Assembly: GCA_009602725.1 (NCBI GenBank)
Contig: WELB01000295.1
Location: 90,831-130,300 of the forward strand
Direction: 5' to 3'
Length of the DNA: 39,470 bases
Origin: Spirogloea muscicola
Lineage: Eukaryota; Streptophyta; Zygnematophyceae; Spirogloeales; Spirogloeaceae
Of this stretch, positions 20,338 to 30,534 are shown in pieces. The notes beneath the pieces are model-generated. The model saw nothing but the letters and a program-made list of their open reading frames with translations, was not told the origin of the DNA and did not search any database. Position 1 is the stretch's first letter. The number at the start of each line of letters is the position of its first letter. A program made the translations under genes and the position numbers.

Positions 20338-22389
20338 ATGGACGGCCTGCCGGACGAGGTCCTGGCGGCGGTCCTCGCCCGCGCCGCCGCGCCCCACGCC
20401 AGCGCCCGCGCCGCGCTCGGCGCCTCCGGCTNTGGTGGCCGCCGGCGTCGCCGAGCTCGCGCTGCGCCAGCGCCCGCAGCCAGAGCCGCAGCTCGGTGGG
20501 CGCCCACGGGGGATGCTCGGCCCGGCGCTGGCCGCGGCCTTCCCGCACCTCGTGAAGCTCCGCCTCACCGTCCACCACTCCTTCTGCGACTTACGCCGGC
20601 TGACGGCCGCCACTGCGCTCTCAGACCTGCGGCTGGTCCTCCACTCCTCCCTTCACCCGCCAAACCAGCTCCACAACGTTCTCCGGGACCTCGCCATCCA
20701 CGCACGGATTCTGCGGGGCCTTGTCCTCCATGTTTCCCTGCCCTCCTCTGCATCCCACCCACGGTCACGGTTCCCGCGGGGACGTGTCCTCCAATTCCCC
20801 CGGTCCTTTATTTCTGCGCTGGTTGCTGGCTTCACTGCCCTCGAGAGCCTCTCCGTGCTCGAGGCCGACATAACCGGTGAGCTCGGGAAGCTCGTCCTCC
20901 TCTGAAGTATGCTCCCTTTTCTGGGTCTCCTCCTCACTTGTCCTGGTCCTTGAACCCAAGTCCATGTCCAGCCAGCAGTGGCCCACCTCGCGTCCTTGTT
21001 TGAATAGAATGCCAATCTGACTGGCCGGTTGGGTTGCCATTGCCATCTGCAGATATGGACATCCATACTGTCGTTGTTGCGTGCAAGCGCCTCACGGAGC
21101 TAGAGCTTAGCAGCTGCCGCCAGCCATCCGAACCTCTTACAGATGCGGGATTGCTGGACATTCCCACATATTTGCCACAACTACTATCACTCCGCCTGAC
21201 TGGTTTTGATGCCATCACCGATGCTGGGATCCTGAGGCTAGCCTCTGCGTGCTCGCTGCTGCAGGACATGGGCATAGAAGGGTGTGATGGGCTGTCGCCA
21301 GACTCCTCATGGAGGCTCATATCGCAGTGCCGCTCGCTAACGCGGCTGCTTAGCCATGACCCCTGGAACTGCCACTGGCTGCAACACGCTGTAGACAATC
21401 TTCAAAGGTGGAGTCTTTCAGGACTGAAAGTAGTAGACATTGACCTCTTACCAGAAGGCAACACCAATTCTGCTATCCACGAACTAGCTGCCTCTTGCTC
21501 GCAGTTGCAAGAGCTTCGCATCTTTGGCTTCTTTGAGGATGCACATCTCGATCAATGGCTTCTCGGTTGCCAGGAGCTTCCTTCCCTTACGGTGCTCAGA
21601 TTGGTCGAATGGAGATTGACTGCTGGCAGCCTACTTGGCTTCTTAGCCAGGGCCCCCCGTCTGGCGGCCCTTGGCCTCGAGGACATCGTCTTCATCAATA
21701 CGGACCTGTGCTTCACTACAAGTCTTCCATCCCTCCATTTCCTCGACTGCAACACCTGTTTGGGCACAGGCGATGCTCAGCATCACTTTTGGAGACTCGG
21801 TGACTGGTGCCCTGGCCTGTCAACACTGCGACTTGCCGGAGTTATCGAGCTGCATGAAGACTGGGCAGCTACGCTTATTGCAAGTTGCAGTCAGCTTGTT
21901 AGCCTGGAACTTGGTGCTTCGCTCGTTCTGAGGACAGTCTCCACCACTGACACCTCATTGGCGCTTCCATCCCCTCCAGAGGAAGCAATCAGAAAGATTG
22001 ATGGTGAAAACATGTCCTGCGGGCATATCTGTCACTTAGTGAGGACATTCACAGATCTGAAGATTGTGCGCTTGGGGAAGTGCTGGAATGGTAGCATGGA
22101 TGAATTCTACAAGACCATAGCTGACATCCTGATAACTTGCCGCCAACTAGCATCGTTACATGTGGCTGGTCGCCATGGTGACGATTACGATTTGCTGCCC
22201 CAGATCGTTGAATCCATGTCGCAAATCCGTCTGAAGAGGGTGGAAGAGCAATGGGAGGCAGAGGTTGGTAGAGATAGTGATCATGGCTTTGAAGATTATA
22301 TTCACAAGTTCCGCATCTATCATGAAGTCCCACTTGAGGACGCCCTACCTGTTGCCAAAATTGATGCAATTCATTTTTGTTACTCATAA
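20338..22389 (+). CDS. F-box / leucine-rich-repeat protein 2 (contains a sequence gap)
   Basis: Two exons, 20338-20876 and 21053-22389, share exon structure, intron phase and sequence with F-box gene 1. It starts MDGLPDEVLAAVLARAAAP in a GCCGCCATGG context. At N (20432) the frame shifts and the F-box core (the counterpart of WLPLARVCRRWRR, about 40 bases) is missing. After it the frame continues ELALRQR through LRR segments (LTELELSSC, LTDAGLLDIP, LPQLLSLRLTGFDAITDAGI). The tail RVEEQWEAEVG and HKFRIYHE matches the paralogue. Without the gap the protein would be about 630 residues. I read the defect as missing sequence, not a true frameshift. The likely role is SCF substrate receptor. Confidence 0.85.
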
Positions 22390-22577
22390 GAATTCACTGA
22401 AGCATGACTTGGTCAACGGTGCGCCGGCAGTTTGGAGTCTTCTCGCTCCTTTGCTTGATTTCTTTGGGCTCACAGCCATTGCCTTACATTTGAAATGCTG
22501 TTTCCCTTGCTTGGACAGTCACCTGATCTTGCACGCCGAGCATACGTCACAATCAAACCTTCAAAGCATTGGATGTA

Positions 22578-22919
22578 CAGTCAAAGCTGTCTAAGCTTAT
22601 CCTCCATTAGCTTATATCCTGTATACCGTTATCAAATTCTGGCAAACCGAGTCGGTTTAGTGGCGCAAGCTTATATAATCCTCTATATTTCCATACTTTG
22701 CATATTTTCTCAGAATATAAGCTTACACCTATGGATATCTCTTGATAACACGCATTCTTTATGGACGGACCCTGCGGACGGACCGTGCGGCGGATCGTGC
22801 GACGGCGCGCGACCGTGCGATGGCCGTGCGACGGACCGTGCGACCTGTGTACCGTTATATCCTGTGTATCGTTATACAAACCTCCCCAACCGACCGCATA
22901 AGTTTAGACAGGTTGACTG
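22578..22919. mobile_element. Tc1/mariner-like MITE
   Basis: The 342-base element has inverted ends: CAGTCAAAGCTGTCTAAGC on the left and, reverse-complemented on the right, CAGTCAACCTGTCTAAAC. It is flanked by TA on both sides (22576-22577 and 22920-22921), the target duplication of Tc1/mariner. Subterminal TATATCCTGTATACCGTTAT is repeated directly near the right end with small changes. The centre holds a degenerate CGGACCGTGCGA array (22765-22850). There is no transposase, so it is non-autonomous. Confidence 0.8.
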
Positions 22920-22975
22920 TAGGTGACTGCCACTGTCGCCCTACACTGGTCTTTAACGACTGCTCTATATGTCAG

Positions 22976-23104
22976 AGATAATCATGGCGAGCTACTACAA
23001 AGCTGGTATGCTTACTCGACAAGAACTGCTTCTTTACAGTGGCTGTGGACGTGGCGACAATCCCCAGAGCGGCGGGCCTCTCCTCCTCGTTGGAACAAGG
23101 ATTC
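22976..23104 (+). pseudogene. Possible cytochrome-b5/MAPR-like fragment
   Basis: A short frame reads MLTRQELLLYSGCGRG and SGGPLLLVGTRI, vaguely like the start of a membrane-associated progesterone-receptor/cytochrome b5 domain (T..EL..Y.G...GPLL..V.G). It is cut off by a minus-strand LINE tail. The resemblance is weak and I cannot exclude chance. Confidence 0.15.
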
Positions 23105-23345
23105 AAGTAGCCTCTGGGTGCTCAATAGCCCCTGTTGAGCAGCCGCAGGTCAGAGAAGCTAGCCCCCGGGTATTGGGTCCCCTGTCTGTAACCAGAGGCT
23201 GCAGCCAAGCGCGACCGGCATGCAGTTGCACTACGTGAGCCATCGACAGCTGCAGCGATACTGACAGAACAATCTTCAAGTTCTGTTCACTCCTCTTTCT
23301 GGGCTGGCTAATCACAGCCATCGCCCTCTACTGGAAGAGACATTT
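23105..23345 (-). mobile_element. LINE-B tail and adjacent M1 module
   Basis: The minus strand gives SDLRLLNRGY-stop at about 23128-23160, preceded by residues matching the LINE-B C-terminus (CMPVALGCSLW region, degraded). On the plus strand, GGGCTGGCTAATCACAGCCA and TCGCCCTCTACTGGAAGAG at 23299-23340 is an M1 module. Confidence 0.6.
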
Positions 23346-24093
23346 TTTCCCTGGAACAGCCAGCCAAGTGACGAAGGAAGGAGCCATCAAAATGCTGAAC
23401 AAGGTGAGGCCGCAGACCTTGAGTTGGCCACGACAGGAGGTACTGCGGAGTAACTCTTCTTTCTGCCTGCGCCTAGCGTAAGCACCTCCAGTACTTGGTG
23501 CTGCTCACAGAGAGTTACTTCTGACTTCCTCGCGCTGAAAATTGAGGCAGATGGCGCTTGCAAAGACCTGTCAAGCTGACTGCTCTTGCCACTTTGCCAT
23601 CACCATGTGACATCCTTACAGTTGCGATACCCAACACTGGCCTTGCATGGCAGTACTATGTTGTGATTTTGCAGCTGCTCCTAGCCCACTGCGTAGATAC
23701 TCAATCAGCACACCCCCCTGATCCAAGCCAGCATTGCACACTCAGGCCACATCAAGTGAAGCCTGAGCCCCCAGCTGACAGGCTCTTGGCAGTGTGGGGG
23801 CACAGAAGTGCGTTCCTTGGCACAAGTCTTGCAAATGTCCAGGCTAACTGTTCTTCTAATTTGCAACCAGAAGCCCAACTTGGTTGACATGTCACTTCTC
23901 TAAAGCAGCAGGTGAGTGCACAGTGCACCCTGATCTTGAGCAATCGCAAGCGAGCTCCGCAGAGCACGGTCACTACCGTGTTTCATGCAATCTAAGAAGG
24001 TCACTGCGTCAAGTGAGATTGACAAGGGAGGACACTGCACCTAATAAGCTGAATAAGATATCAAAGGATGGTGCACCTGCAAATCGTCCAAAT
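23346..24093. other. Intergenic; 3' flank of the phosphoglycolate phosphatase gene
   Basis: No coding or repeat signal was recognised apart from short open frames. The distal part should include the 3' UTR of the minus-strand gene ending at 24094. Confidence 0.45.
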
Positions 24094-27000
24094 TCAAGCA
24101 GCTACCTTGGTCTTTGCTTTGAGCAAGGCAGTAATGTCATCCGCGTAAAAGTCTGGATGCACCTGATTCTCCGGACTTTGCAAGACATCCATTGTAGTCA
24201 CACCTGGACAAGCAGCACCAAATACAAGGACTACTTATAGCCTGCTTGCTTGTGTCAATCATAGTCTTCCCAGACGCGTATGGAAATTGCACAATCCAAG
24301 GGAAAAGGAGAGGGTTGAGAGGGAAGGGGGGGATAGGTGGTAAGAAGGTGCTTGATCTCACTCAATCATCTGCAAGGGATGAGGGCTGACCTGACAAGAC
24401 AAGAAGAGTGCGACAACCCCCATTCTGGCCAAAGAGAATATCAGTGTCTAGGCGGTCACCAACCATGCAGATTTGCGACTTGCTTATGCCAAACCTGCCC
24501 AGCCAGAAAAGCAAATAGTGTAAGCTGGTGTTCCCGGAGGTGCTTCCACCTCGAACAGATCACATTAGTATGTTGGAAAACAAGTCAATTGACACGTGAG
24601 GGATAAGTTGTGCAGCGACTCACTCCTTGGCAAGGTAGTCCATCATGAATGTGGAGGGCTTCCCCACCACTGTGGGCTCCTTCTTTGTTGAGCCCCTAAT
24701 AGCGCCCACCATGGAACCTCCACCTAAGAACGAAACATGATTCAGTTGAGCAACAGCTGAAGTGCATTGCAGCTGACCTATCTAACTGCCTTGAGAACGA
24801 GTAGAGTAGATCGAGTCAGCCCAGTGATATGAGCGTGGTATAGAATATTTTGAAACTGAGAGTGATGACAGTGCAAAGAAAGTACCTGCCCACTCCTGGG
24901 CATCTGTGAGATGGGTGACTGCATCACAATTGGTGGCAATAAACTGACAGTCGGGATTTTCTCTGATGCAGAGTGTCGCATACCTGGCGAGCAAGAACGT
25001 GACAACTCTTCTTATTCGTGCAAAGCTTCAGTGAATGTACTGCAGAGCAGATACGAATGTGCAATGCCAGTGGACCATGCAAGTAAATGGACAGTGCCAT
25101 TTTCATAGGACAGAATTCAGCTCTCAAAAGAGTATCGAACTCAGCCGCCTTACTGCAATTTGTAGTAATTGATGTTTCTGTCAAAGCCGACCACAACAGC
25201 AGCAACCTGCATTGCAACAGCTTGTTTCATAAGCTGAAAGCAACCAAAGCACTTTTGGCACGATAGTGAAAGTAGAGTTTACTCCTCACAGCTGAGCTCC
25301 TACTGTGTACTGTCCAATGCCAAAGCGTGGGATCAGTGAGATGTGGTAGAAACTTCTCAGCACGTGTATGCAAGCAAGATAACAGCCAGATCCACAACGT
25401 TAGCCTGACTTTAGGCTATTGGTAGCTCATACATCTTCATCATGCTCCATGTACTTGCCAGGTGCAAGATCTATGGCCTTTGTGCCGTCTTCCTGCAGCA
25501 AGCAACAGAAAGTGATATACTCAGTTGTCCTACTTGACTAGCAATTTGTGTCAAGAAACTGCTGTTCAGCAGTTCCAGACATGCTGAGGTGGTAGGCTGT
25601 CCGCGAACTCACCCAGTTTACCTTAGCAACAAGAGCATGCACTTTAAATGTGAAGGAAACATGCACTACCAAAGTATGTCACCTGCTGGGAGACATGATC
25701 GTCAGGCCACAGTCCAAGTTAGAGGCTCACCGGTCCCCCAATATGGGAGATTCCAGCAAGATCCAGTTCAAGCTGAATGCCAGCTTCACCCACGACATAC
25801 ACCTGCTACTTGGCAGGACATGCGTACTTCAGAGAGGCGGTGTCAGACTTCTTGTCTCCATTCGCACCCGCTCGATCACTTTGCCATGCCACAGACTTCA
25901 CTGCAACTTCACTGCGATTCGTGGGGATGCATTTACGAGCTAGTGCTGGTCTCAGGAGAGGCCAAACTATTGCAGCAGAGTACTGTTGCAGCAGGAAGTC
26001 TGACGCGCAGGCAGATTGGGGCTCTTGCCTTCTTGTCTGCTGGAAATTCTTTAAACTTCAGGTATGCAGCTGCAGCAAAGGACGATGCAAAAATCTCCTC
26101 CTGGACAATCAGCAGAAGAGAGTTGTATCTGAGCCCTGCCAGCCCTCCTGAATAATACCTAATACTAGAAGAGCAAATCATATATCACAAGCATACATAC
26201 GATGACTTACTTTTGTCACGTTTAGGCCGAGAGTCTTGAACTTCTTGCCATACTGCTCACGGGACTTGGTGGAGTTATTAGTCACAAAAATGAGCCGCTT
26301 GCCCTGCAAGTGAACAATGCAAGTCAGACCAGCCAAACGAGAGAATGATATGATCGATGACTCCAAGTATGGAGCGATTGCAGGGCTCAAGTCAAGCCTG
26401 AGCAGTCCCTATTCATAATATATTGCTGCTGATTGAGTCACATGGGTTCAGACTCCTTCGCGCAGCTCAAGAGCGAATGTGATCTGCCATTCACTTGCCG
26501 CAAGTAGGCAGCAATGCCTGATGGGAAGGACAAGACCGAAAGTTCCTTAGACGCTTAAAGCGTGCAAGACCTGGGATCGCAGGAAGTCGAGAGTCTCAGG
26601 TACCCCTTCAATCAGCTTGTCGCCTTTCCAGATAACACCTGACAAGCCATCGGCATGCAGGCTGGTAGGTCTCAGGGCAACTTCGAATGTAGCCCTTCAG
26701 TGATGAGGTCGATATGGCAGCTCACATCACAGTGCTTAACGGCCAGCCTTTCCACTCGAAGCCTATAGCTCTAAGAGCAAGAGCATGGGAAACCTGTCTT
26801 GATGCCAAATTAGCAATCGATCAGGCACTGACCATCGCAGTCGAAAAGGAAGGTCTCCACGCTGTCTATCAGTGCCTTTGCGTCTGTCAAAGGTGGCGCC
26901 CCTGCACCCACTGCACGGTGCAATGCTCACGCCTCAGCAGCAATCTCGCAATCTAGCAATCTCCTTGGCTGAGAGAAACTCGTCTGCAAGTAGAGTACTG

Positions 27001-27255
27001 CATCACAGCTTGGCGTTGACGCTCGTTCCACTTGCCCTCAGCAGACAGCTGGGATGCTCAAGTGACAAGAGTCTGTGACTGTATACTCACCAGACAAATG
27101 GGTCCGTGTAGCAGCCGAGTAAAGCATTTCGATTTGCGAGCAATGCTGTCAATAGCATGTGCTACCTGCACTGCCTACACAAGTGAGGTCAGGAAGCCCG
27201 ACTTACCAGCAAGTCCGCCGTTGCTGTCCTTGACGTCGACGGCCAGGGACGCCAT
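24094..27255 (-). CDS. PGP: Phosphoglycolate phosphatase (photorespiration)
   Basis: Twelve minus-strand exons give 315 residues from the modelled ATG: 27255-27207, 26901-26833, 26638-26571, 26303-26211, 26100-26029, 25802-25731, 25492-25433, 25206-25154, 24983-24886, 24723-24624, 24494-24391 and 24203-24094. This HAD-superfamily enzyme converts 2-phosphoglycolate, made by Rubisco oxygenation, to glycolate in the chloroplast. Motifs: FDCDGVIWKGD (nucleophile Asp37, Asp39), IFVTNNSTKS (motif II, Thr70), YATLCIRENP and VTHLTDAQEWAG of the cap domain, and MVGDRLDTDILFGQNGGC (metal-binding motif IV, about 255-272). The upstream frame encodes PAPPSRRVRA just before MASLAV, a likely transit-peptide cleavage site, so the true start probably lies further upstream and may need another exon. 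The intron after exon 5 starts GC. Confidence 0.95.
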
Positions 27256-27731
27256 GGCCCTCACGCGGCGCGAGGGTGGCGCTGGCAGCGAGGGCGTGGT
27301 AGTCCTGGCGGCCAGGTGGCCGGCCGACAATCTGAAGATAAGGCCAGGGCGCAGAGGTGAGTGGTTCGAGTCAGCAGCGGCGCTGCATTGGCGGAGCTGG
27401 CCACGACGGGGCTCCGGCTCATCGTTAAGCTCATGCTCCGGCTCAATGATCCAGCAGCGGCTGAAGTAATTCCGGCGGTGCTGGCCTGCCGGAGCCGAGC
27501 GCGTCGGCGAGCAGCCGCCTCCCCCGCGGCGCCTGCTGCGCGGCGGCGGCGGCTTCGACGAGCGGCCGCGCCGTCGGCAGGCAGATCGCCCTCCCGGCAG
27601 CGAGGGCGGCGCCGACCATTGTCGGGGATCCGGAGCTCCCGGAGCCGCGCGGCCGCGACGCCGGCGGCGGGAGGCTGTCCTGCGGCGGGACGCGAAGCGC
27701 AAGGCAGCTCTAATCCGCCAAAGCGCAAATC

Positions 27732-27770
<39 letters not shown>

Positions 27771-27830
27771 GCAGCGGCGCCTGGATCGAGTGGCGGCAGT
27801 TGGACGGCGCTGAGAGGATGGAGGTGGGGG
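27256..27830. other. GC-rich 5' region of PGP with (GCG)n microsatellite
   Basis: The minus-strand frame of PGP stays open here to 27702 and probably includes transit-peptide sequence near 27256-27340; a CTTCAG acceptor at about 27340 suggests one more intron. A GCG run lies at 27724-27772 and a poly-G run at 27826-27838. Arg/Ala-rich open frames on both strands are composition artefacts. Confidence 0.5.
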
Positions 27831-28019
27831 GGGGGGGGCGAGAGGAGGGAGGGAGCGGGGGAGATGAGGGGCTCTACAGCGGCTGCCGCGTGGCAGGCTG
27901 CTATCGGGCCGGGACTTTTCCACGTGGCACCTGGTTTGAAAGGCGTGTGCCCATTTCTAAGCCAATGGGATGCGTGGTTTGGTGTCCACGTCGGACAAGG
28001 GGCGGGGGTGCGTTCACAC

Positions 28020-28285
28020 TGCGGCGCCAGCACCCAGGGCCCGCGCGGAGCTCCCTCATGGTGATGCCCGTCCAGCTCCGCAATGGGGTCCCTCGGACGA
28101 GGCGTGTCGATCTGGTTGGCGTCCCCCTGGGAGGTGGCAAGCGGCTCCTCATGGACGTCGTCCTAACCGACAGCTTCCGGACGAAGGGCCCCATTACTTC
28201 TGAGACCGGCTATGCTGTGAAGGTGGCCGAACAGAAGAAGTTGAACAAGTACAAGGACCACCCGGCGGGTGATACCTTTTACCCC
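28020..28285 (+). mobile_element. LINE-C-like endonuclease-domain fragment
   Basis: The frame encodes VMPVQLRNGVPRTRRVDLVG, VPLGGGKRLLMDVVLTDSF and GYAVKVAEQKKLNKYKDHP. It aligns with LINE-A and LINE-B at R-x-(V/L)-D-(I/L)-V-(G/A), (V/M/L)-D-V-V and K-x-x-K/H-Y. It stops dead at N (28286), with no zinc-knuckle segment upstream and no RGY tail downstream. The upstream frame to 27800 is open but composition-biased. Confidence 0.7.
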
Positions 28286-28286
28286 N

Positions 28287-28359
28287 CGTCGCGCGCCTCA
28301 TGCGCGACCGGCGCACCAAGGACCTCGTCGCCGTCAAGTACATCGAGCGCGGCGAGAAG
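28287..28359 (+). pseudogene. Orphan exon of an SnRK2-type protein kinase
   Basis: Immediately after the N the sequence encodes [15 protein letters not shown] followed by VKYIERGEK, then a GTCCAA splice-donor-like junction. This matches the glycine-loop to catalytic-lysine segment of plant SnRK2 kinases (VAVK lysine, YIERGEK). Neither the preceding start of the kinase nor any later kinase exon exists in the window. It is either a captured or truncated exon, or one side of an assembly misjoin. In plants SnRK2 kinases act in abscisic-acid and osmotic signalling; nothing of that can be assigned here. Confidence 0.75.
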
Positions 28360-28367
28360 GTCCAACA

Positions 28368-28440
28368 GCCGCCGCCGCCGCCGCCGCCGCCTCCGCCGCC
28401 GCCGCCGCCGCCGCCTCCGCCACCACCGCCGCCACCGCCA
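28368..28440 (+). repeat. (CCG)n microsatellite
   Basis: An almost pure CCG run with a few CCT and CCA interruptions would encode poly-proline or poly-alanine depending on frame. It separates the kinase exon from the RING gene. Confidence 0.85.
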
Positions 28441-28564
28441 GCGCTCGGCTGCCGGTGCTGGCGGGAACGACGACGGGCCAGCCGCTTGGTGCCATGTGGC
28501 GTGTACTTCGCGTTAGCTTAGCTTAACTTAACTCAAATTGACCAAATCTTGCCGCGGTGCGCAG

Positions 28565-29934
28565 GCGGGGTGCTGCCGCCGGAGGGCATCAAGGGCGTGC
28601 TGCACAAGGTGGAGCCGCTCGATGGCTGCGCGCCGCTGGCCAGCGCGCCGGCGGGGGGCGAGCACGCCTTCGCGCTCATCGAGCGCGGCGGCTGCCTCTT
28701 CGACGTCAAGGTCCAGCATGCGCAGCAGGCCGGCTTCTTCGCCGTCATCGTCTTCAACAACGACCTCGGCCGCGAGCTTATCACCAGTGCGTCATCCTCT
28801 CTCACTGCCATGGCCCATAGCCAGGAGACTTGAGCTGCTGGCGGGTCTTGCTGACGCCCTCACGCCATGGCCTTGGCTGCCACCGACAAGGCATGCCGGC
28901 ACAAGTCAGAGACGGCGGCCGCTGAGGAGCAAAGGTGTCTGTGTAACAGACTTAAGTGAAAGCATTTGTGTTATGCAATTGCTGCCAGCTTCAGTACTTA
29001 CTGTGTGCCATAATTGTTGCTGCCATCATGCAGTGTCTGGCCGGCAGCCGGGGTTCATTCCAGCGGTCTTCGTGACGAACGAGAGCGGCGAGGAGCTCCT
29101 GATGCTGTCTGAGATCCCGGGCACCATCTGCTACATCGCGCCGACGTTCGAGTCGGCGGCCTGGTCGGTGCTCGCTGTGTCATTTGTGTCGCTGCTGGCA
29201 GTCTCCGCCGTCCTCGCCACCTTCTTCTTCGTGCGCCGTCACCAGCTGCGGCGCATCGGCTCTCGCCTCATCCTCCTGCGAGAGGCCCTGGGCATGAGCG
29301 CGTCCGAGGTGAAGGCATTGCCCAGCTTCACATTCAAATGCGGCGTCAACGTTGCCGGTGGCCACGGCGGCACATCTGAGACGTGCGCCATTTGCCTCGA
29401 GGATTATGAGCCCGGCGAGAAAATCCGCGTCCTCCCCTGTGGACACGGTGAGCTTTTCATATCTTCTTGTAATCACATCCTTAATTGTTCAAATAGTAGT
29501 CTGTGTAATCTGCAATGTCAGCTTGTAGCTGAGCATGGCCCTTTGGTCGCCCCATAAATTGGTAGCTAGCGGTTGCACTCGCCTTTTGTGACGGCCAGTA
29601 TGTTGTCTGGCGCCAGAGCTTGTTACTGACGGAGGCTCTGTGGCGCCTCACATGACGTCCTGCAGAATTTCACGTGCCATGCATCGATCTGTGGCTGATG
29701 ACAAGGCGGCCCTTCTGCCCCGTCTGCAAGCGCGATGCTCACGATGCGCCACCGCCGGTCTCGGAGAGCACGCCGCTTCTCAGCATGCCGCCAGCACTAC
29801 AAGCAGGCGGCGGCGCCAGCATGATGCTAGAGAGCAGCCCCTCGTTGGCAATTCGGCCATCGGCGCTCACGCCGGGCCGCGCGCTAGCCTCCGCTGGGCA
29901 TGTTTCAGTGCACCTGTCTGTTAGTGAGGAATGA
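28565..29934 (+). CDS. PA-TM-RING E3 ubiquitin ligase / RMR-like protein (5' end missing)
   Basis: Three exons, 28565-28786, 29034-29447 and 29666-29934, give 300 residues to the stop. Order: the rest of a protease-associated domain ([59 protein letters not shown]), one membrane segment ([20 protein letters not shown]), a basic stretch, then a RING-H2 finger: [39 protein letters not shown]. The C-terminal tail is Ser/Pro-rich. This architecture is shared by RNF13/RNF167-type ligases of endosomes and plant RMR vacuolar sorting receptors. The signal peptide and start exon were not found; a frame ending near 28500 with a GTGTAC donor could join but would leave a 64-base intron. The upstream N and (CCG)n suggest that the start may be lost in a gap. 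Confidence 0.9.
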
Positions 29935-30534
29935 CAGTCAAAGCCGGGGCTTCGACCACAGCGCTTGCCGCCTGCGCTAATACATAGTTCATGCCTCCCT
30001 TATCTCTCTTCCCCTCCTTCCCTCCTCCTTCCGCCTCCCTCCTTGCTTCTTGCAGCCCTCCATCCGCGGAGCTCGCAATGTACAGACAGTCAGAATTGCA
30101 CCATAACTGCTCACAATTGGCCGGCTTGCCAGTAATTCTGGAAGGCAGCCATGGCCTGATACCCGAACTTCCACCTGAACTTCCAATGGAAGGGGCAAAT
30201 TTGCCTTTCCACAGCCTGAGGCCCTAAGCTCTGCAGCATCTGTCACTTCTGCCAGTTCGTGAGCTGTGAATGCCCATTCGTGTGGCCCATTCATGCGAAG
30301 CGCCTCCTTGTCTCCTCTGTCTGGTCACCAGGTGAAGCAGCACTTGCAAGGCCGACGCAATAGCCATAGCCTGCAGCCGCCGCAGTCAAGCCTGAGTCTG
30401 TCAACCCCCAGCCTTGGAAGTTGCTGCAACTCAGGCGGTTAGTGGGGCTGTCGTGCAGCGGCAGGCCAGCGCGAGGCTGCACTGGCACTGCAGTGGGCTG
30501 GCAGGCAAGTCTCAGGCGGTGACAAGTCGTGACA
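29935..30534. other. Intergenic between the RING and WD40 genes
   Basis: A pyrimidine-rich CTTCCC/TCCCTCC tract lies at about 29995-30060. No gene or dispersed repeat was recognised. The right half should hold the WD40 gene promoter. Confidence 0.45.

Noticed and set aside
27261-27923. Long Arg/Ala-rich frames on both strands around 27.3-27.9 kb
   Set aside because: They overlap each other and the PGP start region, and their composition follows the GC-rich triplets.
28300-28526. Proline-rich protein from the CCG run fused to the kinase exon
   Set aside because: The exon ends at a donor-like GTCCAA before the run; the poly-proline is microsatellite translation.
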